DNA of 5,841 nt from Chloroflexota bacterium. Lineage in GTDB: Bacteria > Chloroflexota > Anaerolineae > Anaerolineales > Anaerolineaceae. Shown piece after piece: positions 1 to 4,033 of the stretch (positions are counted from its first letter, which is position 1; every line of letters begins with the position of its first letter). The position numbers and the translations under genes are program-made. Under the pieces are notes generated by a model that saw nothing but the letters and a program-made list of their open reading frames with translations, was not told where the DNA came from and did no database searches. The stretch lies in the NCBI GenBank assembly GCA_023406965.1, contig JAEXTI010000392.1:1-5841 (forward strand). The letters are read 5' to 3'.

Positions 1-36
1 CAATCTCGCGCTGTGTTTGTATTGGAAGAGAGAAGG

Positions 37-1194
37 CTACGGTGTAGCGGCAGGGGGGACGTTCTGGATGCGCGGGGAAAGCCAGAGGGCCCGGTCGCCG
101 GCGGCAGAACCGTTGGCCATGACGGTGAGGATGAATTTGACCGACTTCCCAGCCAGGCTGCTCAAGTCAACGTCCACCTGGTGGAAGTCGCCATCATAGG
201 TTTCACTCCATGTGGCAAGAGTTGTGATTGTGCCATTATCTATCTGGTAATCGAGCTGGAGTTTAACATTGCAGTCTTTTGCGTTGTACTCGCAACCGAT
301 GACAGCCCTGAAGTGATCACCAGCCTTGACGGTGAAGGGTGTGTATTTACCGCGAATGATGCCATCGTTGATGTTTTGTGGGCCGAGCACGATGCCAGGC
401 TCGTTGTCCTGCGTACCAGATTCGAGGTAAGGTTTCGTGAGGTATATGACAAAGCCCTTGGCGTCTTTATCGGGAGTAGTGCAGGATATGACGCCGGCGC
501 CGGTGGACCATTCGGCTGCGCAGTAATTGGCGGCAAAGTCATAAGAGCCTGAACTGGGCGGAGCAGAAACGACCTTGATGTCGGCATAGAAGGTTTCGTT
601 GTTCCCTCCCAGGCCAAATGTCTGTCCAGAGGCGTTGCGCAGCAGCCAGTTTCCACGGTAGTCGCCGGTCGAATTGGGGGCGATTAACTCGATGGAGACA
701 TCAATAGTTTGGTTGGGGGCGACGTTGGCAGGCATGGCGACCGAGGTAGGGGAGCCCATCGCGTTGCCGCTGGTGAAAACCAGGGAATAGGAGGTCGTCC
801 AGGTACAGGTGCCGACGTTCTTCAGCCGCCAAATTTTGGTGAACTTGGCTCCGGCAACGATAGAGGTGCCATCGGGAATGGTGACGTCGGTCACAAAGCG
901 AGCGGCATCACAGGCAACCGGCACCGAAGTGCTGGTAGGCGCTTGTGTGGCAGTAGGAGGCGCAATGGTAGCCGTAGGGGCTTGCGGTTGGGGCGTGCTG
1001 GTGGGCACACTGGCGCCGGGGGTGGCTGTGGCGGCCCCCGCAACCTGAGTCATGAGGACTTGCAGGGTCTGAGCGGCTTGGGTGCCGGCAGCGTTTGGTT
1101 CAGCGGTTGAGGTGCTCTTGGTGGGCATGTTACAGCCTACCAAAATTAGAGCAGCTAAGCCGGAAAAAATCATTGTTGTGATGGTTCGTTTCAT
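37..1194 (-). CDS. Lipoprotein with NBR1-like Ig domain and C-terminal Cys-containing beta domain
   Basis: Encodes 385 residues. The N-terminus MKRTITTMIF is followed by a hydrophobic stretch and a lipobox LVGC with Cys21, so the protein is probably lipidated and anchored outside the membrane. Residues about 22-94 form a low-complexity Thr/Pro/Ala linker that would hold the folded part away from the membrane. Residues about 95-209 match the NBR1-like Ig domain (Next-to-BRCA1 central domain family): the hallmark is IWRLKNVGTCTW (W122, N126, G128, C130, W132), followed by GNWLLRNASGQTFG. Residues about 217-378 form a second, mostly beta domain with four cysteines (C225, C238, C301, C308) and an ending VDLSSLAGK...LTVMANGSAAGDRALWLSPRI, which resembles sugar-binding jelly-roll modules; ligand unknown. 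The frame is open upstream to an ATG at 1239, but the ATG at 1194 is chosen because AAGGAGAA precedes it by 7 bases and the signal peptide begins there. Function is not known; an envelope adhesion or binding role is inferred. Confidence 0.88.
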   Translation of the reverse strand: MKRTITTMIFSGLAALILVGCNMPTKSTSTAEPNAAGTQAAQTLQVLMTQVAGAATATPGASVPTSTPQPQAPTATIAPPTATQAPTSTSVPVACDAARFVTDVTIPDGTSIVAGAKFTKIWRLKNVGTCTWTTSYSLVFTSGNAMGSPTSVAMPANVAPNQTIDVSIELIAPNSTGDYRGNWLLRNASGQTFGLGGNNETFYADIKVVSAPPSSGSYDFAANYCAAEWSTGAGVISCTTPDKDAKGFVIYLTKPYLESGTQDNEPGIVLGPQNINDGIIRGKYTPFTVKAGDHFRAVIGCEYNAKDCNVKLQLDYQIDNGTITTLATWSETYDGDFHQVDVDLSSLAGKSVKFILTVMANGSAAGDRALWLSPRIQNVPPAATP

Positions 1195-1201
1195 ACTTGC
1201 G

Positions 1202-1209
1202 TTCTCCTT
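1202..1209 (-). promoter_or_regulatory. Ribosome binding site of the lipoprotein gene
   Basis: Read leftward, the sequence is AAGGAGAA, 7 bases before the ATG at 1194. It decides between this start and the longer in-frame start at 1239, which would put 15 polar residues in front of the signal peptide. Confidence 0.85.
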
Positions 1210-1225
1210 GCTGTATTGGTCACTC

Positions 1226-1255
1226 TTTATAACGCACAATTGAGGGATAAGTTCC
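1226..1255 (-). promoter_or_regulatory. Candidate ECF-type promoter of the lipoprotein gene
   Basis: Read leftward there is GGAAC (1251-1255), a 16-base spacer, then CGTT (1231-1234) running into TATAAA (1226-1231). GGAAC with CGTC/CGTT about 16 bases downstream is the general form of promoters read by extracytoplasmic-function sigma factors. No good sigma-70 -35 lies at the right distance from TATAAA (TTGGGA is 21 bases away). Transcription would start near 1219, giving a leader of about 25 bases that includes the ribosome binding site. Inferred from pattern only. Confidence 0.35.
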
Positions 1256-1373
1256 CAAAACGTAACTACTCAGAGGGTAAGAAAAGTGTCTTTCTGCCTT
1301 TGGCTGAGTGGTTAACCCAAAAACGCATTTTTCTACGTTGATTTTGAAAGAGCTGTGCGGATCGTATATCTAC

Positions 1374-1379
1374 TATAAT
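1374..1379 (+). promoter_or_regulatory. Perfect TATAAT -10 box, apparently giving a leaderless radical SAM transcript
   Basis: TATAAT ends 6 bases before the ATG at 1386, so the expected +1 base coincides with the A of the start codon. No Shine-Dalgarno sequence is visible before that ATG. No good -35 hexamer lies 16-18 bases upstream (AGCTGT at 17 bases; TTGAAA at 1344-1349 is 24 bases away), so an activator may be needed or the box may be fortuitous. Confidence 0.45.
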
Positions 1380-1385
1380 CATATC

Positions 1386-2531
1386 ATGACCCGACATGTG
1401 TTGCTTATTCCGACCACGGCCTGCCAGGCCGGCTGCTTGTATTGTTTTGGCCCGCGTTATGCGCAACCGATCATGAGCAAACAGGTGCTTGAGAGGGCAG
1501 CGGCATGGGTGGGTACCCTTGAGGAGAATGAGCCATTGCAGGTAACTTTTCATGGGGGCGAACCGCTTTTGGCAGGGGTGAATTTTTTCCAAGAGGCTTT
1601 GCCGATTTTTTCGCAAAGTCGGTCAAAGCCGGTGAGCTTTGCAGCGCAGTCGAACCTGTGGCGGTTGGATGATGCGTATTGTGAGCTTTTTAAAGGCTAC
1701 CGGGTGGGGCTGGGAACCAGCCTGGACGGTCCGGAAGAGATGAATGATGCCCAGCGCGGGGAGGGCTATTTCCGCAGAACGATGGCTGGGATTGAGACAG
1801 CTCGAAAGCATGGTTTGGAGGTGGGCTGTATTGTGACTTTCACGGCGCAATCCTTGCCGCGTTGGCGTGAAGTGGCGGCGTTTTTTCGACATGAGGGATT
1901 GAATTTCGCGATCCATGCAGCTTCTCCAGGGCTAAGTGGGAGGGTGCCGGCGGATGAGAAGGCGGGGTGGGCCTTATCCGCAGAGGCGTATGGGGAATTG
2001 CTGGTCGAATTGCTGGCGTTCTACACAGAAAACCTGACGACCATGCGCATTCCGACCCTGGACGCAATTTGTAGGAGCGTTGCGGCGGGAAAAGGCGGGA
2101 TTTGCACGTTTGGGAATTGCCTGGGGAAATACCTGACAATTTCCCCAGATGGAAGTATCTATCCCTGCCAGCGGTTTGTTGGGCAAGAGACTTTCCGGTT
2201 GGGCAGTATCTTTGACGAAGGCGGATTTGAGGATTCGCCTGCCTGGCAAATGCTTGCCCGGCGGCAGGAGAACGTTAAGACGGAGTGTGGCGCGTGTGCT
2301 TTTCTGGATATTTGCCTGGGGGGCTGTCCGTATGATGCGCTGGCTGCGGGGCAAACGCGAGACCCCTTCTGTGCCAGTTATCAGAGGATCTTTGGGGAGA
2401 TTGTGGACCGAGGCGTGGAAGAGGTACTTTCGGATGAGAACATGGCTCTAACGCAAGATGATCCAGACGCGGAGGGCGGATTGTTTCACAAGGGGAGGAT
2501 TATCCGCTTGCTGCGGGGCGATGGCCGTTAA
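1386..2531 (+). CDS. Radical SAM/SPASM-domain peptide- or protein-modifying enzyme
   Basis: Encodes 381 residues of the anaerobic sulfatase maturase-like radical SAM class. The SAM-binding [4Fe-4S] motif CxxxCxxC is at C13, C17 and C20, directly after a first beta strand (MTRHVLLIPTTA), with GGEP at 57-60 and SLDG at 112-115 in the barrel. The C-terminal SPASM region has C240, C245, GSIYPC ending at C261, then C301-x2-C304-x5-C310-x3-C314 and C329: eight cysteines, enough to ligate two auxiliary [4Fe-4S] clusters. Enzymes of this family use 5'-deoxyadenosyl radicals to oxidise or crosslink side chains of a protein or ribosomal peptide in the cytoplasm. The residue after C261 is Gln, where sulfatase maturases have an Asp, so a sulfatase maturase role is doubtful. 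No sulfatase or obvious precursor peptide is in the window. The frame is open from a GTG at 1308, but the core fold starts at the ATG at 1386, next to a TATAAT box. The substrate is not known. Confidence 0.9.
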   Translation: MTRHVLLIPTTACQAGCLYCFGPRYAQPIMSKQVLERAAAWVGTLEENEPLQVTFHGGEPLLAGVNFFQEALPIFSQSRSKPVSFAAQSNLWRLDDAYCELFKGYRVGLGTSLDGPEEMNDAQRGEGYFRRTMAGIETARKHGLEVGCIVTFTAQSLPRWREVAAFFRHEGLNFAIHAASPGLSGRVPADEKAGWALSAEAYGELLVELLAFYTENLTTMRIPTLDAICRSVAAGKGGICTFGNCLGKYLTISPDGSIYPCQRFVGQETFRLGSIFDEGGFEDSPAWQMLARRQENVKTECGACAFLDICLGGCPYDALAAGQTRDPFCASYQRIFGEIVDRGVEEVLSDENMALTQDDPDAEGGLFHKGRIIRLLRGDGR

Positions 2532-2535
2532 TTCG

Positions 2536-3609
2536 TTACAGCCGGTAGATGTGATATTCGTTTTGGCAGGGACTGCCCCAGGTGGCGTAAATGACTCGTT
2601 CGGTGAGGTCCATGATCATCGCGGTGATGGTTTTTTCTCGGTCGAAGGGCTGTTGACTGTCGATAGCATGGTTGCAGATCGAGTCCTGAAAGTTGATATG
2701 GTCGCGCTGGATGGCTTGCAGGGATTCGATCGTGTGCAGCCGGGTGAGCCCCAAGAGTCGTTTGGAGCGAAAATAGCGCACGCGAGTGGCGATTAACTCG
2801 TCGGGGTCGCTTTCTACTTCGACCATGTTCGGCGAAAGATAGTTGTTGGTGTGTGCCACGACGCCATCCTCGGAACCAAGGACGGCGAAGCGGCGCGCCG
2901 AGACTTCTACGTTGTATAATTCTCCGCTTTCGTGGGCGATCATGTGGTTGTAGCCGGCAGCTCGCTGGGGAGCCAGCGCGGAACGAATGGCATCGTCGGG
3001 GCTGCGGGCTGCCAGCGTGGCGCGTGAAACGATCACACGCGGAGTGCCGATGCGCGAATCGATGGGGTAGACGGAATCGCAGGCCTGGGCAATCCCTTCC
3101 GCATTGAAACCGATGTTGGGAAGGAGCGCGCCGTAGGTCATTGCCAGGAAAGGAGGGGCGTCATCCGGCGTGGCGTGCAGCATGATCAAATCAGGCTCGT
3201 CTTCGGGCAGCCAGTCTTCATTATGGGCTAAATAGACGTGGCCGCTGGCGCTGCGCTCGGGGGCGACTGCCATGCTGGTGCACTTGGTCAGGTGCAACGC
3301 ATCCATGGTGACGGCTTCCATCGCATTAACCACGGCGATATCATCAAAGGAGGCATTGGCGCCTTCGGCGATGCCTTGCATTTCTTCGACAAAACGAGGG
3401 AAGCGCTCTTCGGCAAAGGGGATGTACTTGCGGGATTGGGTTTGAGCCCCCTCCCAGGTGAGTTGAAGGCGTTCAAAGGCATCGGCGAGGAGTTGGTTGG
3501 CATTGGCGATGCTGTGGTGAATTTGATCACGGCAAGCTTCACCGATTTGACGGCCCATCTGGCGATGGGAGCCGTAAATGCGGATGAGGGGCATGGGTTG
3601 GTTGTTCAT
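2536..3609 (-). CDS. C45-family autoproteolytic Ntn-hydrolase (acyl-CoA:6-APA acyltransferase-like)
   Basis: Encodes 357 residues, close to the length of the fungal acyl-CoA:6-aminopenicillanate acyltransferase precursor. Features of family C45 are: an N-terminal alpha/beta part with IRIYGSHRQMGRQIGE (9-24), the nucleophile region LTKCTSMAV with Cys110, LAHNEDW (127-133), and VAHTNNYLSP (251-260), where the Asn residues would stabilise the oxyanion. Members are made as precursors that cut themselves just before the Cys to give a small alpha and a larger beta chain, then hydrolyse or transfer acyl groups on amide bonds; bacterial members mostly have unknown substrates. No signal peptide is seen, so the enzyme is probably cytoplasmic. 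The residue before Cys110 is Lys rather than the Gly found in the fungal enzyme. The start has only a weak GAG 6 bases upstream; a second Met at residue 6 (3594) is possible. Its stop lies 4 bases from the stop of the convergent radical SAM gene. Upstream, a weak leftward promoter (TTGAGG 3687-3692, TTAAAT 3662-3667, 19 apart) can be read. Confidence 0.87.
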   Translation of the reverse strand: MNNQPMPLIRIYGSHRQMGRQIGEACRDQIHHSIANANQLLADAFERLQLTWEGAQTQSRKYIPFAEERFPRFVEEMQGIAEGANASFDDIAVVNAMEAVTMDALHLTKCTSMAVAPERSASGHVYLAHNEDWLPEDEPDLIMLHATPDDAPPFLAMTYGALLPNIGFNAEGIAQACDSVYPIDSRIGTPRVIVSRATLAARSPDDAIRSALAPQRAAGYNHMIAHESGELYNVEVSARRFAVLGSEDGVVAHTNNYLSPNMVEVESDPDELIATRVRYFRSKRLLGLTRLHTIESLQAIQRDHINFQDSICNHAIDSQQPFDREKTITAMIMDLTERVIYATWGSPCQNEYHIYRL

Positions 3610-3752
3610 GGTTGACTCGAGTTCTGATGGGCCGAAGGCAATTAAAAGGGAGAGGACTCTGATTTAAAATCTGTTTCTTATTCTAACCTCAAGGGCAAGA
3701 TTTCCGCAAATGAAACGAGAGGCTTGCGGGCTTTTTGGGAGTTGCCTGGGTA

Positions 3753-3817
3753 GGTACCGCATTTTGAGGTATAAGAGCAGCGAAGCCGCTCTTATACCTC
3801 AAAATGCGGATTTTACC
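3753..3817. repeat. Long palindrome (22-bp perfect stem, extended by bulged outer pairs)
   Basis: Bases 3757-3778 are exactly complementary to 3788-3809. The centre on the plus strand has an A3779/C3787 mismatch, two further G-C pairs and a GAA loop (GCGAAGC, 3780-3786, a motif known to form a very stable mini-hairpin in DNA). Outside the core, GGTA (3753-3756) can pair with TACC (3814-3817) past a 4-base bulge ATTT. It lies between the divergent C45 gene and tRNA-Leu. Only ATTTT follows on the plus strand and no T-run follows on the minus strand, so it is not a convincing terminator. It could be a small dispersed palindromic repeat or a leader hairpin of the C45 mRNA. Confidence 0.85.
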
Positions 3818-3850
3818 ACGCCGATTTCCAATGAACCGGCCTGCATATCC

Positions 3851-3878
3851 TTGACGCATACAGAGCTTGAGTTACAAT
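3851..3878 (+). promoter_or_regulatory. Sigma-70-type promoter of tRNA-Leu
   Basis: TTGACG (3851-3856) and TACAAT (3873-3878) are separated by 16 bases, each hexamer one base off consensus. Transcription would start near 3885, about 6 bases before the mature tRNA 5' end. Confidence 0.75.
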
Positions 3879-3890
3879 ACAGGTACGCAC

Positions 3891-3974
<84 letters not shown>

Positions 3975-3984
3975 CTATTTGATG

Positions 3985-4021
3985 AAAAACCTAAGGGTCT
4001 CAGAAGACCCTTAGGTTTTTT
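3985..4021. terminator. Bidirectional intrinsic terminator between tRNA-Leu and the convergent membrane-protein gene
   Basis: A 16-bp stem (3985-4000 with 4005-4020) closes a CAGA loop. The right arm ends in a run of six T (4016-4021) and the left arm begins with five A (3985-3989), so transcripts from either side end in a hairpin plus U-run. It starts 11 bases after the tRNA and 13 bases beyond the stop codon of the leftward gene, and can end both transcripts. Confidence 0.93.
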
Positions 4022-4033
4022 GTAACAGGTGCG

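Noticed and set aside
13..552. Rightward 179-codon open frame opposite the lipoprotein gene
   Set aside because: The opposite strand encodes a clear lipoprotein with recognisable domains; this frame has no start signal or family resemblance.
1271..1302. Imperfect hairpin upstream of the radical SAM gene as a possible riboswitch or attenuator
   Set aside because: It is short with internal loops and G-T pairs, and would lie upstream of the likely transcription start, so it would not be in the mRNA.
1195..1385. Search for a small precursor peptide gene next to the radical SAM enzyme
   Set aside because: I found no short frame with a ribosome binding site and a Cys-, Ser- or Gly-rich core on either strand here or in 3610-3890; a precursor, if any, is outside the window.
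3655..3675. CTCTGATTTAAAATCTG, which resembles the anticodon arm of the nearby tRNA-Leu
   Set aside because: No acceptor, D or T arm can be built around it; the likeness is a short AT-rich coincidence.
3704..3736. CCGCAA...TTGCGG inverted repeat followed by GCTTTTT, resembling a rightward terminator
   Set aside because: The stem is only 6 bp with a 14-base loop, and no rightward gene ends here. It may be a relic but is too weak to annotate.
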